Assembly: GCA_027485835.1 (NCBI GenBank)
Contig: JAIXQG010000002.1
Coordinates: 742,983-806,982 of the forward strand
DNA: 64,000 bases
From: Alphaproteobacteria bacterium
GTDB taxonomy: Bacteria > Pseudomonadota > Alphaproteobacteria > UBA2136 > UBA6156
Direction: 5' to 3'
Shown: positions 52,031 through 60,583 of the stretch, in pieces
Position numbering within the stretch: the first letter of the stretch is position 1
How the letters are laid out: each line of letters opens with the position of its first letter
Made by a program: the position numbers and the translations under genes
Notes under the pieces: generated by a model
Database searches by the model: none
Seen by the model: only the letters and a program-made list of their open reading frames with translations
Told to the model about the DNA's origin: nothing

Positions 52031-52567
52031 TTAACGGTATTTCCCTGATGCCGCTTCGGCGCAGGCCCAAGCCACAAACATGGTAACGGCGAGAAGCAAT
52101 TGCAGTGCGAACGTTTCGAACATGACCTCAGGCCAGTCGATACGGTAGCTGAAGAGCTCCTTAATGATGCTATGACCGAGGAGGCCGACACCGTAGAGGG
52201 TTGCGAGCGTCAGTGCCGCGAGCGCTATGACAGCGATCCAGCGGATCATGTTGCCCCACAGAGTTTCGATATCCCAGTGGCGGGCGTTGATGCGGGAACG
52301 TTTCATGCTTGCGGTCAGCAAGGCCATGATGCCGATATACGCCGCCCCGAGTGTCAGTAGCAGTGGTATCATGGCGTCGAGCGCGGGGTTGTAGGACTCG
52401 GTGAAAACGTAAGCGGTCATTCCAATAGCTCCAGCGAGGAGTATGACTGCCGTTGTGAGCAGCACCGAGAATATGCCCCAACGGAGCATGTTGCCGCGTC
52501 GGGTTGAGATCGATTCAGAGAAGATTTTATACTTATCTGAATTGGTATTCATGATGAAGAGGAGCAT
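52031..52567 (-). CDS. four-helix membrane protein, unknown (ftsA-ftsZ gap, gene 1)
   Basis: A 178-residue product with about four membrane helices (about 28-50, 60-82, 105-125, 140-165) and a charged N-terminus. The ATG at 52567 has an AAAAGG site nine bases upstream; a later ATG at 52552 is possible. No family is recognised. It lies on the opposite strand between ftsA and ftsZ, which are adjacent in most bacteria. Confidence 0.65.
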   Translation of the reverse strand: MLLFIMNTNSDKYKIFSESISTRRGNMLRWGIFSVLLTTAVILLAGAIGMTAYVFTESYNPALDAMIPLLLTLGAAYIGIMALLTASMKRSRINARHWDIETLWGNMIRWIAVIALAALTLATLYGVGLLGHSIIKELFSYRIDWPEVMFETFALQLLLAVTMFVAWACAEAASGKYR

Positions 52568-52643
52568 GTGTTTCAACCTTTTATTTTTGAGGGGATTTAT
52601 TTAAAAATGGGGTGGATTTGAGATATTTCAAGTGATTGGAATT

Positions 52644-52679
52644 AAAACAAAGGCCACCTGTGAGGCGGCCTTTGTTTTC
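52644..52679. terminator. bidirectional terminator between the two membrane genes
   Basis: AAAACAAAGGCC and GGCCTTTGTTTT, each with A or T runs, form a 12-bp stem. It ends the minus-strand gene at 52696. Confidence 0.8.
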
Positions 52680-52695
52680 GATAGACCTGCAGGGT

Positions 52696-53115
52696 TCAGG
52701 GTTGCAGGTTGTTGATGGCGATGCCGAAGGGAACGGCGACGATCAGGGCTCCGAGTCCGTAAAAGAAATGCTCGAAGGCAGGTCTTGGGGCGTCTATCAT
52801 GCTGATAAAGAATGCGAAGAATTGCCCCATGGCGATAAGGCAAAGGCCGCCGCAGATCAGGATCGCGAGGTCGTAGAAAACGGCGCGCAGGGCGTCGGTT
52901 TCGTCGGGTAGCGGTTTGACCTGCTTAAGGTGCTTCCAACCGCGGATGGCGAGAAAGAGGCCGACGGCCGCACCGACGAAGGCGAGACCAGGCTGGTAAT
53001 TGATATACCACGTTACAGCAGCGATGATGCAGATCGTGATCACTGCGAGTCGCAGAAGCACGTGTCGGGGCGGGAGATTGAGAGCGGTAAGAAGAGAAAA
53101 GCCTTGCTTGAGCAT
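52696..53115 (-). CDS. four-helix membrane protein, unknown (ftsA-ftsZ gap, gene 2)
   Basis: A 139-residue product with four membrane helices (about 20-37, 42-60, 79-101, 113-135) and few charged residues outside the Lys-rich loop near 60-70. The start ATG 53115 has a GAGGA site. It shares size and topology type with the neighbouring gene but I do not see clear sequence similarity. No family is recognised. Divergent from ftsZ. Confidence 0.65.
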   Translation of the reverse strand: MLKQGFSLLTALNLPPRHVLLRLAVITICIIAAVTWYINYQPGLAFVGAAVGLFLAIRGWKHLKQVKPLPDETDALRAVFYDLAILICGGLCLIAMGQFFAFFISMIDAPRPAFEHFFYGLGALIVAVPFGIAINNLQP

Positions 53116-53431
53116 GGTCGTTGTCCTCGTAAAACAAACGGCATAAGGGAAGGGTGAGATAGGGGTATGAGGCCGTGACAGCGAGTTGGCAAGAGAATTT
53201 GTGTGTCGCTCCGTTTTTCAGTGGTTTGGAGATGCTGCTTGAGGTGAGGTTGGAGGTTGTTGCGGTAACAACGCAGGGGGTTTGGAAAAGCCAGCAAGCG
53301 TGCGGATTTTGCGGGCAGAGGGGTTGGAAGGTAGGATGGCTGCGCGTAGAGTAAATTTTAAGAAAACGCACCGCAGGAATTGCAAGCTCTGGCCGTCCCG
53401 ACGGTGCACATACAACGAGAGGGAAGTCGGG
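53116..53431 (+). promoter_or_regulatory. ftsZ upstream region with a sigma-70-like promoter candidate
   Basis: This gap holds no gene that I can support; a frame continuous with ftsZ starts at 53282 but lacks a ribosome site. TTGGAA (53324-53329) and TAGAGT (53347-53352) are 17 bp apart, a reasonable -35/-10 pair about 80 bp before ftsZ. The split from ftsA makes an own promoter necessary. Confidence 0.4.
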
Positions 53432-54598
53432 ATGTCGCTCAACATTGCAATGGTTAAAGAGGCGGTTCACCAGCCGCGTATTATGGTTATCGGCGTTGGT
53501 GGCGGCGGCGGTAATGCGGTTTCCAACATGATCCGTGCCAACCTGACCGGCGCAACCTTCGCGATTGCCAATACCGACCTGCAGGTTTTGCAGAGCCACG
53601 AAGCCGAAGTGAAAATTCAGCTGGGCCGCACCCTGACCGAGGGCTTGGGTGCCGGTGCCAACCCCGACGTTGGTGCTGCCGCTGCCGAAGAGAGCTATGA
53701 TGAAATTTGTGAAGCCATCCGTGGTAGCCACATGGTGTTCATTACCGCCGGTATGGGCGGTGGTACCGGTACCGGTGCCGTGCCGGTTGTGGCCCGTGCC
53801 GCCCGCGAAATGGGTATTCTGACCGTTGCCGTGGTAACCAAGCCGTTCAGCTTTGAAGGCGTGCGCCGCATGAAGCAGGCCGAAGCCGGCATTATGGAAC
53901 TGCAAAACGTGGCCGATACCGTGATTGTGATTCCGAACCAGAACCTGTTCCGTATTGCGACCGAGCGTACCACCCTGCAAGACGCCTTTAAGATGGCCGA
54001 CGACGTGCTGTACAGCGGCGTACGCGGCGTGACCGACCTGATGCTGGTGCCGGGTATCATCAACCTCGACTTTAACGACGTGAAGACCGTGATGTCCGAA
54101 ATGGGTCAGGCCATGATGGGTAGCGGTCAGGCCGAAGGCGATCGTCGTGCGATTCTGGCTGCTGAAATGGCGATTTCGTCGCCGTTGCTGGATGGTGTGT
54201 CCATGCACGGTGCCAAGGGCGTGCTGATCAACATCACTGGTGGTGACGACCTGACCCTGTACGAAGTGGATGAAGCGGCCAACCGTATCCGTGAAGAAGT
54301 TGATCCGGATGCCAACATCATCTTCGGTACTGCTTACGATGCGTCTGTGACCGGTCGTATCCGTGTGAGCGTTGTGGCCACCGGCCTTGGCGAGACGGTT
54401 AAGCGCCAGAAGCCGACCATGGTAGACCTTTCTTCCATTAAGAAGGCCGAAGCCCCGACCGAAGCCAAGGTTGTGGAAACCAAAGCCAGTGTTGCCGACT
54501 TTGCCCAAGCTGCCGCTGCCAAGCGTGAGCGCGAGGAAGAGCATGACGAGTACGCCAATTTGGAGATCCCCGCTTTTTTGCGCCGTCAGATCAACTGA
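53432..54598 (+). CDS. ftsZ: cell division GTPase FtsZ
   Basis: The tubulin homologue that forms the Z ring. The 388-residue product has [14 protein letters not shown], the tubulin signature [15 protein letters not shown], and the T7 region [11 protein letters not shown]. The C-terminal linker (about 320-370) is short and Lys/Ala/Glu-rich, and the conserved end peptide is [11 protein letters not shown], which binds FtsA in the family. ATG 53432 ([10 protein letters not shown]) gives the standard N-terminus. Codon choice is more C-ending than in neighbours (for example GCC, ACC), fitting high expression. Confidence 0.97.
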   Translation: MSLNIAMVKEAVHQPRIMVIGVGGGGGNAVSNMIRANLTGATFAIANTDLQVLQSHEAEVKIQLGRTLTEGLGAGANPDVGAAAAEESYDEICEAIRGSHMVFITAGMGGGTGTGAVPVVARAAREMGILTVAVVTKPFSFEGVRRMKQAEAGIMELQNVADTVIVIPNQNLFRIATERTTLQDAFKMADDVLYSGVRGVTDLMLVPGIINLDFNDVKTVMSEMGQAMMGSGQAEGDRRAILAAEMAISSPLLDGVSMHGAKGVLINITGGDDLTLYEVDEAANRIREEVDPDANIIFGTAYDASVTGRIRVSVVATGLGETVKRQKPTMVDLSSIKKAEAPTEAKVVETKASVADFAQAAAAKREREEEHDEYANLEIPAFLRRQIN

Positions 54599-54716
54599 AA
54601 GAACAGGTTGAAACACCACCTGCGCGGGACGACGGAGGCGCAGGACCCCGACACGACGCCGAAGTAAGTTTTTGGCAGCGGTTGTGGGGTGGGGGAACAA
54701 ACCCCAAAGCTTAACG

Positions 54717-54740
54717 TAGGCCCTCAGGGGCCTTTCGTTT
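54717..54740 (+). terminator. terminator-like hairpin between ftsZ and lpxC
   Basis: AGGCCC-TCAG-GGGCCT followed by TTCGTTT, 55 bp before lpxC. The T run is broken, so it may be a partial terminator. Confidence 0.55.
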
Positions 54741-54794
54741 GCGCTGAGGATGATGGTGTATTCCGCTGCGGTGGGTTTGATGATAGGAAGAACT

Positions 54795-55652
54795 ATGGAA
54801 TTTGATTTGAACAAACGTGTCACGCTGGCCAAAGAGGCAAGTATTCGGGGAATTGGTTTGCACAGTGGTGTGGGTGCCGAAGTGGTGTTGCGGCCTGCCA
54901 CCGGTGCGCAGGCCGGTGTGGTGCTACGGCGTGGTGATGTCAGCATGGGGGAATTTAGACTGCACCCCGACATGGTGAAGCGTAGCCCGTTGTGCACGTT
55001 GTTGGAGAATGAGCATGGCGTGAATGTCAGCACGGTGGAGCACTTGCTAAGTGCCTTGCATGGGTTGCGTGTGGACAGTTTGATTATTGAAATTAACGGG
55101 CCGGAAGTGCCGATTTTAGATGGCAGCGCGTTGCCGTGGGTGGAGCTGATTGACTCGGTGGGGCGTGTGGAGCTGGAGTATGAGCGGAACTGGCTGGAGG
55201 TGGCATCTCCGCAGGTGGAAGACAGTGAAGGCCGCGTGTTACTGGCCAACCCCGAGCCGCGCAAAGGCTTGCGCGTGGAATGCGTGGTGGATTTTCCGCA
55301 TCCCGCAATCGGGCGGCAGGAGTGGAAAGGGGTTGTGGATGAGGCGACCTTCCGCCGTGAGATTGCACCGGCGCGGACGTTTGTGTTGGAGCGCGATATT
55401 GCTGCGGCCCAGGCCGCAGGGCTGGCCAAAGGAGGCAGTTTGGAGAACGCGGTGGTGTTTGGCGACGATGGCAGTGTGAAAAACCCCGCTGGGCTCCGCT
55501 TTGCCGACGAGCCGGTACGGCACAAGGTGCTGGACGTGGTGGGTGACCTGTATATGGCCGGGCGGCCGGTGAGCGGGGTTTTCCATATGACCGCGCCGGG
55601 GCATGTGGCGAACAACCTGCTTTTGCGTAAAGTTATTGCGGCGGCTGTGTAA
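54795..55652 (+). CDS. lpxC: UDP-3-O-acyl-GlcNAc deacetylase LpxC
   Basis: Zinc enzyme, the committed step of lipid A synthesis. The 285-residue product has IRGIGLHSG at the start, STVEHLLSALHGL with the first zinc His, EVPILDGSALPW, and HKVLDVVGDLYMAG with the second His and Asp. ATG 54795 has an AGGAAG site; an earlier frame start at 54750 is rejected. It follows ftsZ as in many proteobacteria. Confidence 0.96.
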   Translation: MEFDLNKRVTLAKEASIRGIGLHSGVGAEVVLRPATGAQAGVVLRRGDVSMGEFRLHPDMVKRSPLCTLLENEHGVNVSTVEHLLSALHGLRVDSLIIEINGPEVPILDGSALPWVELIDSVGRVELEYERNWLEVASPQVEDSEGRVLLANPEPRKGLRVECVVDFPHPAIGRQEWKGVVDEATFRREIAPARTFVLERDIAAAQAAGLAKGGSLENAVVFGDDGSVKNPAGLRFADEPVRHKVLDVVGDLYMAGRPVSGVFHMTAPGHVANNLLLRKVIAAAV

Positions 55653-55738
55653 CCGCAACTTCTGGCAGGCGGAGGCAACGCTGGCCTCTTGTGCATTTTG
55701 ATGATAATCAGTTAGCGAAACGAACGAAAGATTACCCC

Positions 55739-56356
55739 ATGACCATGACGCTGGGCGATTTGCTGGAGATGATCCGGCAGGATTATATTGACCACCTGAC
55801 CGCCTCGGCTGAAGACCTTGAGGCCGAAGGTGCCGAGGTGATGTTTGAACCGGCGTTCCGGGACGACAAGGGCGAAGTGGCGCTGGAAGGTATTATGAAG
55901 CTGCCAGCCCGTGTGGACCTGCTGGCCAAGCGCGTGGAAGACGGTAAGGAAGAGGTGGAGCCGGTTCAGGTTTCGGCCGAAGGTGTGTTCAAGTTTGACG
56001 GCGGCATTGACGTGACGTGGGAAAACGGCATGAAGGTGAAAGTGTACCCGTTTGGTTGGGACATGATGCCGGTACGCATGGAAGGTGTGGCGGAAGGCAA
56101 TTATGAAGCCCTGCAGCAATGGTTTTGGCGTTGGTTTGCCGAGCCGGAAGAGCTGGAAGGCCCGGTACAGGAAGTGGTGCACTACCTGGGTGACCCTGAA
56201 ACCAAGGATGGTGTAACGCTGATTGTGGCCGACATGGGGACGGCGCCGTTGGAAGCGTGGCAGGACCTGCTGGACGCCTGTGCCGCCTTGGGTGCCAAGA
56301 GCGTCACGATTGGTGAGGAAGCCAAACCGGAAGATGAGGATGGTGCTGACGCGTAA
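55739..56356 (+). CDS. acidic cytoplasmic protein of unknown function
   Basis: A 205-residue soluble protein, rich in Asp and Glu throughout and in the C-terminal tail (PEDEDGADA), with a WFWRWF-type aromatic patch at about 127-132. No signal peptide. I chose ATG 55739 (MTMTLGDLLEM) over 55691 because a weak purine-rich site is only there and the upstream part reads like non-coding DNA. Strong GTG/GAA/GCC codon use suggests a real gene. No family is recognised. Confidence 0.65.
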   Translation: MTMTLGDLLEMIRQDYIDHLTASAEDLEAEGAEVMFEPAFRDDKGEVALEGIMKLPARVDLLAKRVEDGKEEVEPVQVSAEGVFKFDGGIDVTWENGMKVKVYPFGWDMMPVRMEGVAEGNYEALQQWFWRWFAEPEELEGPVQEVVHYLGDPETKDGVTLIVADMGTAPLEAWQDLLDACAALGAKSVTIGEEAKPEDEDGADA

Positions 56357-56372
56357 TGGCGTTCAAAACCCT

Positions 56373-56401
56373 AAAAAACCGCCGATGAGGCGGTTTTTTA
56401 G
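56373..56401. terminator. bidirectional terminator
   Basis: AAAAAACCGCC-GATGA-GGCGGTTTTTT serves the acidic protein gene (+) and the EF-hand gene (-). Confidence 0.85.
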
Positions 56402-56410
56402 TGGGGATGG

Positions 56411-56905
56411 TTAGACGGTGGTGGCTTTGGTGGTGGTTTCGGTTTCGGCGGCTGTAGCGGCGTCCTCCGTCGCTTGGTATTGGGCGGTGATGGTTTCCAT
56501 CAGGCTGGCGAGGTAGCTGTCGGTAGAAGATGTGTCGGTGGACGTGTCTCCGAACAGGCTGGAGGTGCTGCTGGAGCTGGAGCCACCGCCGATAATGTTC
56601 ATGAGCATGCTGCCGGACATGATCTCTTGCGCTACAACGAGGGCTTGCTGGACCTGGTCGGCGAGTTCGATACCTTCCGACAGTTCGGTTTCGGTCAGTT
56701 CGCCGTTACCATCGGTGTCCATTTGCTTAAAGGCGGTGGCGATGTCCGCCGCTTTGAGGGAATTATCGACGCCTTGGGCGGCTGTGGTGAGCTCGGTTTG
56801 CGAGAGGGTGCCGTTAGCGGACGTGTCGGACGTTTTAAACGTTTGTTGAAGCTCTTGCAGGACTTTGCTGAGCGAGGAGTTGGCGTAGCTGGAAATACTG
56901 GACAT
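56411..56905 (-). CDS. EF-hand protein 1
   Basis: A 164-residue product with two EF-hand loops: DTSANGTLSQTEL (about 27-39, lacking some ligands) and the canonical DTDGNGELTETEL (about 62-74). A helix and a Ser/Thr-rich tail follow. There is no signal peptide by my reading. It is a paralogue of the gene at 58079 by layout (YxxSxGxSxxL-type start, two EF loops, a VQQALVVAQEIMSG-like helix, Ser-rich tail). A Ca-binding regulatory or structural role is inferred. Confidence 0.8.
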   Translation of the reverse strand: MSSISSYANSSLSKVLQELQQTFKTSDTSANGTLSQTELTTAAQGVDNSLKAADIATAFKQMDTDGNGELTETELSEGIELADQVQQALVVAQEIMSGSMLMNIIGGGSSSSSTSSLFGDTSTDTSSTDSYLASLMETITAQYQATEDAATAAETETTTKATTV

Positions 56906-56998
56906 GAGGAGGGGCTACCCTATTGTTGCAGTGGTCGGGTTACTCCTTTGAATATGCAAGAAACATGCCGGAAATGCCGGGTGAGCCGGAGTGGATTC

Positions 56999-57028
56999 TA
57001 AAAAACCGCCATTCAGGCGGTTTTTTAG
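56999..57028. terminator. bidirectional terminator after the Thr-rich protein gene
   Basis: AAAAAACCGCC-ATTCA-GGCGGTTTTTT, nearly the same hairpin as at 56373. It lies just past the stop of the minus-strand gene at 57031. Confidence 0.85.
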
Positions 57029-57030
57029 AG

Positions 57031-57966
57031 TTATTGTGGTCCTGCGGGGAGGCTGCTGTCGGCCGCGCCGAGGCTTTTGGTAACCGTTGCCCCGGGAGAT
57101 GCCGTGGTTTTAGCCGTCGATTTGCTACCAGCCTTGGAGCCGGGCGAGGGCGTGCTGTAGTCGGCAATCTCGCACTTCTGGCCGGTTTTGGGGTCGCAGA
57201 CCTTGCCGAGCAGCGTGTCGCCGTTGGTGGCTGAGCCAGCGCCGCCAAGCAGCCCGGACAGGCTGCCCAGACCGCCGTCGAGCAGTTTTTGCAGCAGGCC
57301 GGTGATCATGCCTTGCACCATCGGGTTTTGCAGCATTTGCTGGAGGAAGTCGCTGCCGCCGCCACCGCCGCCGCTGGAGCTGGTGCTTTCGCCGGTGGTA
57401 TCGTCGTAGCCGTCGCCGTCACTGTCGTTGGAGGCGGTGTCGGTTTCCACCGTTTCGGTGTAGCTGCCGTCGGAATAGGTGGTGCGGGTGACCTTATTGC
57501 CGGTGGCGGAGTCGGTGTACGTTTCGGTTTTCTTTACGGTTTTAGCGCCACTGTCTTCGTAGCCCTCGATGATCGCCTTGAAGGCGCTGGCAAGGTTTTG
57601 CATGTTGGTAAGCTGGGTGGTCGCGACTTTAATGTCGTCTGCATCGGTCAGGAGAGTTATCTCGTACTTTTTCGCGGTAATCATGTTCTGAAGCTCGTTA
57701 TAGCGGGCTTGCAGCTGTGCGACATCGGTGGAGCTCAGCGATTTGATGATCTCGGCGAGATTGTCGGTGGTGACGGTCGTCGTTGTCGTGGTCGTGGAGC
57801 CATCTGCGGTGGTTTCCGTCGTGGTGGTAGTTGTTTCGGTCGTCGTGGTTTCGGCCGATGTGGTTTGCATATCGGCAAAGGCCAGCGGCGCCAAGGCGGG
57901 TGCGAGCGACATGTTGGTGGCGGCTAGCAAAGCCAGCGTGTGGGAGAGGGGGGTAAAGCGCTTCAT
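57031..57966 (-). CDS. Thr-rich secreted protein with DSDGDG loop
   Basis: A 311-residue product with a signal peptide (about 1-31, APLAFAD). A Thr/Glu/Asp tract (about 35-70) is followed by a helical segment (about 70-140, LSSTDVAQLQARYNEL), a second Thr/Ser-rich part with DSDGDGYDD (calcium-loop-like), a Gly-rich stretch, a hydrophobic helical region with GLLQKLLDGGLGSLSGLLGG, and a Lys/Ser tail. ATG 57966 has an AAGGAG site. Neighbours on both sides are EF-hand proteins. No family is recognised. Confidence 0.7.
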   Translation of the reverse strand: MKRFTPLSHTLALLAATNMSLAPALAPLAFADMQTTSAETTTTETTTTTTETTADGSTTTTTTTVTTDNLAEIIKSLSSTDVAQLQARYNELQNMITAKKYEITLLTDADDIKVATTQLTNMQNLASAFKAIIEGYEDSGAKTVKKTETYTDSATGNKVTRTTYSDGSYTETVETDTASNDSDGDGYDDTTGESTSSSGGGGGGSDFLQQMLQNPMVQGMITGLLQKLLDGGLGSLSGLLGGAGSATNGDTLLGKVCDPKTGQKCEIADYSTPSPGSKAGSKSTAKTTASPGATVTKSLGAADSSLPAGPQ

Positions 57967-58078
57967 CGGGGCTCCTTTTCGGGTAATGCATCTAGTATTG
58001 GTGGGAAAAGGCGTTATTTCAAGTGGAAACACGCATGATGCCCCCTGAGGGTGGGAATTGGCAGGGATGCCTGTGGCT

Positions 58079-58621
58079 TTAGGCTAGCGTATCGGTTTGT
58101 ACGTATCTGCCGAGGAGGGATTCGAGGCGGGACGCCGTGCTGCCGGAGCTATCGAACAGCGCGGAGAGTAAGGTGGTGTTGGCATTGGCGCCGCTGACCA
58201 AGCTGGTGAGGGAGGTGGAGGCGCTACCGCCGCCGAGCAGGCTGGAGGTGAGGCCGGAGAAGTTATTACTGCTGCCAAACAGCGAGTTAGAGCTTGAGGA
58301 GCTGGTGCTGCCGAGAAGTGTGAGGAAGGCGTTGCCGGAGAGGATTTCTTGCCCCTGTAATAAGGCACTGTAGACTTGCGAGGTGAGGTTGAGGCCTTGG
58401 GTGACCTCGTTGGCCGTGAGTTGTTTGTTGCCGTCGGCATCGAGTTTGGCAAACGTGGCTTGGGCGCTGGAGTTGGCGGTGAGGTTGGGGTTGAGTTTGG
58501 CGGCGGCCTCGAACTCGGCAAACGATAGGGTTTTGTCGCTGTTGGAGTCTGCCTTGGCAAAGCCCTGCTTGAGCTGCGAGAGCCCGAGGGAGGTGCGGTA
58601 AAGGCCGTCGATGGTTGTCAT
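58079..58621 (-). CDS. EF-hand protein 2
   Basis: A 180-residue product with two EF-hand loops: DSNSDKTLSFAEF (about 25-37) and DADGNKQLTANEV (about 61-73). Its layout, including the following SQVYSALLQGQEILSGNAFL segment and a long Ser/Gly/Leu tail, matches the gene at 56411, so the two are probably paralogues. There is no signal peptide. It lies upstream of the Thr-rich secreted protein gene on the same strand. Confidence 0.8.
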   Translation of the reverse strand: MTTIDGLYRTSLGLSQLKQGFAKADSNSDKTLSFAEFEAAAKLNPNLTANSSAQATFAKLDADGNKQLTANEVTQGLNLTSQVYSALLQGQEILSGNAFLTLLGSTSSSSSNSLFGSSNNFSGLTSSLLGGGSASTSLTSLVSGANANTTLLSALFDSSGSTASRLESLLGRYVQTDTLA

Positions 58622-58686
58622 GGTTCTTACATTATCACGTTCTTATGGGGTTCGGGGGAAAAGTATACTGACGTAAGAGGGTAAGC

Positions 58687-58712
58687 AAAAAGGACCCCGA
58701 AAGGTCCTTAAA
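58687..58712 (-). terminator. terminator after phaC
   Basis: On the minus strand, AAGGACC-TTTCGG-GGTCCTTTTTG, just past the phaC stop. Confidence 0.8.
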
Positions 58713-58727
58713 CACCGCGGAATACTT

Positions 58728-60512
58728 CTATTCCAGCACGTAGGTGCCAGGGGCGCTGCCCAGCGGCTTGTATTTGGTGGTACCCGCTTTGGTGGGGGCG
58801 GCTACCTTGCTGCCGGATTGGGTGCTGAGCCAGTTGCTGTAGTCGGGCCACCAGCTGTCTTGGTTTTCGGTGGCGCCGCGCAGCCAGGTTTCGGCGGGGG
58901 TGCTGGTCGCCTCTGCCACCCAGTAGCTGCGTTTGACGGGTTTGCCGCCCGGTGTGGGCGGGTTGACGATACCGGCAACGTGACCGGCCTTGCTGAGCAC
59001 GAAGCGCTTGGACTTGGAGGCCATGCCGGAGAACGGCGCGTAGCAGCTGGCCCATGGGGTGATGTGGTCGTTGATGGCGCCGACCATGTACATCGGCAGG
59101 TTAATCTTGCGCAGGTCGATCTTCTTGCCGAGGACTTCCAGTTTGCCCGGTTGTGCCATTTCGTTTTTGAGGTACAGCTTACGCAGGTACCAGCTGTGCA
59201 TGGCGCAGGGCATGCGGGTGGAGTCGCTGTTCCAGTAGAGGATATCGAACGGGAAGGGCTGTTTGCCGAGCAGGTAGTTGTTGACCACGAACGACCAGAT
59301 CATGTCGTTGGCGCGCATCATGCTGAAGGTGGTGGCCATGCTCTTGCCGTCGAGCACACCGTCGCGCTGCATGCGTTTGTCGAGAGCATCGAGTTGGGCT
59401 TCGTCGGTAAAGAGGCTGAGTTCGCCGGCCTTGGAGAAGTCGGTCAATGTGGTGAAGAACGTGGCGCTGTTGATGCGTTTATCGTTATTTTGCTCCATGA
59501 CCGAAAGGGCTGCGCTGAGCATGGTGCCGCCGATGCAGTAGCCGATGGCGTTGACCGACTCTTCTCCGGTAATGGCGCAGGCAGCGTCGATGGCTTCGTA
59601 GAGGCCGTCGGTGATGTAGTTTTCAAAGCCGACATCGCGGTATTCGGCGGTCGGGTTCTTCCAGCTGACCATGAAGACGGTGAAGCCTTGGTCGACCATG
59701 TACTTCACGAAGCTGTTTTGCGGCTGGAGGTCGAGGATGTAGAAGCGGTTGATCCACGGCGGGCAGATGAGCAGCGGCTTGGCGTGTACCTGCTTGGTGG
59801 TGGGCGTGTACTGGATCAGTTCGATTAAATGGTTGCGGAAGACCACGTTACCGGGGGTGATGGCGATGTTTTCGCCAACCACGAACTTCTCAAGGTCGGT
59901 GGTGGTGATGCTGCCGCGGGTGGCATCCTGCAAGAAATTCTGGAAGCCCTGCATCAAGCTTTCGCCTTTGGTGGAGAGCGCGGTGCTCAGTGCTTCCGGA
60001 TTGGTCAGCAGGAAGTTGCTGGGCGAGAGGGCGTCGATAAACTGGCGGGTGTAGAAGTCGACGCGGGCACGGTCGGTGGTGTCGAGACCCTTGGCGTTGC
60101 TAACGGCTTCCGTCAGGTAGTTGCTGGTGAGCAGGTAGGATTGCTTCATCAGGTCGAAGAAGGCGGTGTTCCAGCTTTCGTGGGAGAAGCGGCCGTCGCC
60201 TTTTTCGGGTGTGGCGACCGGTGTGGTGCTGCGGCCGAGCATGGACTCGAGGAAATTCGCGCCCAAGGCCAAGTGCGCTTGGTGGAGTTGCAGCGTGCTT
60301 TGCACCAGTGCGTGCGGGTTGGCCGACAAGGCGGTGGCGGCTTTGCCGAAGGCTTCCATCACCGGTTGCATGGCTTGCAGTTGCTCAAGATCGGTTTGCG
60401 GGTTTTTGGTGGCCATGCGCTCAAGGCTCTTCTGCCACGCGTGTGTGGCTTGTTCGACAAGGTGCGTGGGGTTAATTGCACTGCCGGAGGGGGTGGAGGA
60501 GGTGTTTGTCAT
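58728..60512 (-). CDS. phaC: poly(3-hydroxyalkanoate) synthase PhaC (class I type)
   Basis: Polymerises (R)-3-hydroxyacyl-CoA into PHA granules. The 594-residue product has an N-terminal PhaC_N region and an alpha/beta-hydrolase core. The lipase-like box is GYCIGGT with nucleophile Cys326; the Asp (GAINDHITPW) and His (KAGHVAGIVNPP) complete the triad. Length and lack of a PhaE or PhaR partner nearby favour class I. I chose ATG 60512 (MTNTSSTPSG) over a start at 60551. phaA and phaB are not in the window. Confidence 0.94.
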   Translation of the reverse strand: MTNTSSTPSGSAINPTHLVEQATHAWQKSLERMATKNPQTDLEQLQAMQPVMEAFGKAATALSANPHALVQSTLQLHQAHLALGANFLESMLGRSTTPVATPEKGDGRFSHESWNTAFFDLMKQSYLLTSNYLTEAVSNAKGLDTTDRARVDFYTRQFIDALSPSNFLLTNPEALSTALSTKGESLMQGFQNFLQDATRGSITTTDLEKFVVGENIAITPGNVVFRNHLIELIQYTPTTKQVHAKPLLICPPWINRFYILDLQPQNSFVKYMVDQGFTVFMVSWKNPTAEYRDVGFENYITDGLYEAIDAACAITGEESVNAIGYCIGGTMLSAALSVMEQNNDKRINSATFFTTLTDFSKAGELSLFTDEAQLDALDKRMQRDGVLDGKSMATTFSMMRANDMIWSFVVNNYLLGKQPFPFDILYWNSDSTRMPCAMHSWYLRKLYLKNEMAQPGKLEVLGKKIDLRKINLPMYMVGAINDHITPWASCYAPFSGMASKSKRFVLSKAGHVAGIVNPPTPGGKPVKRSYWVAEATSTPAETWLRGATENQDSWWPDYSNWLSTQSGSKVAAPTKAGTTKYKPLGSAPGTYVLE

Positions 60513-60583
60513 GGACAGAACCTTGTTTGTTGTTTTTGATGGGGTGAACATAAATCACCGCAACGCGACTGGCAAGAACACGT

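Noticed and set aside
52925-55696. A 923-codon open frame on the minus strand across ftsZ and lpxC
   Set aside because: It runs antisense to two certain genes, has no ribosome site or recognisable domain, and is explained by the codon bias of the genes on the other strand.
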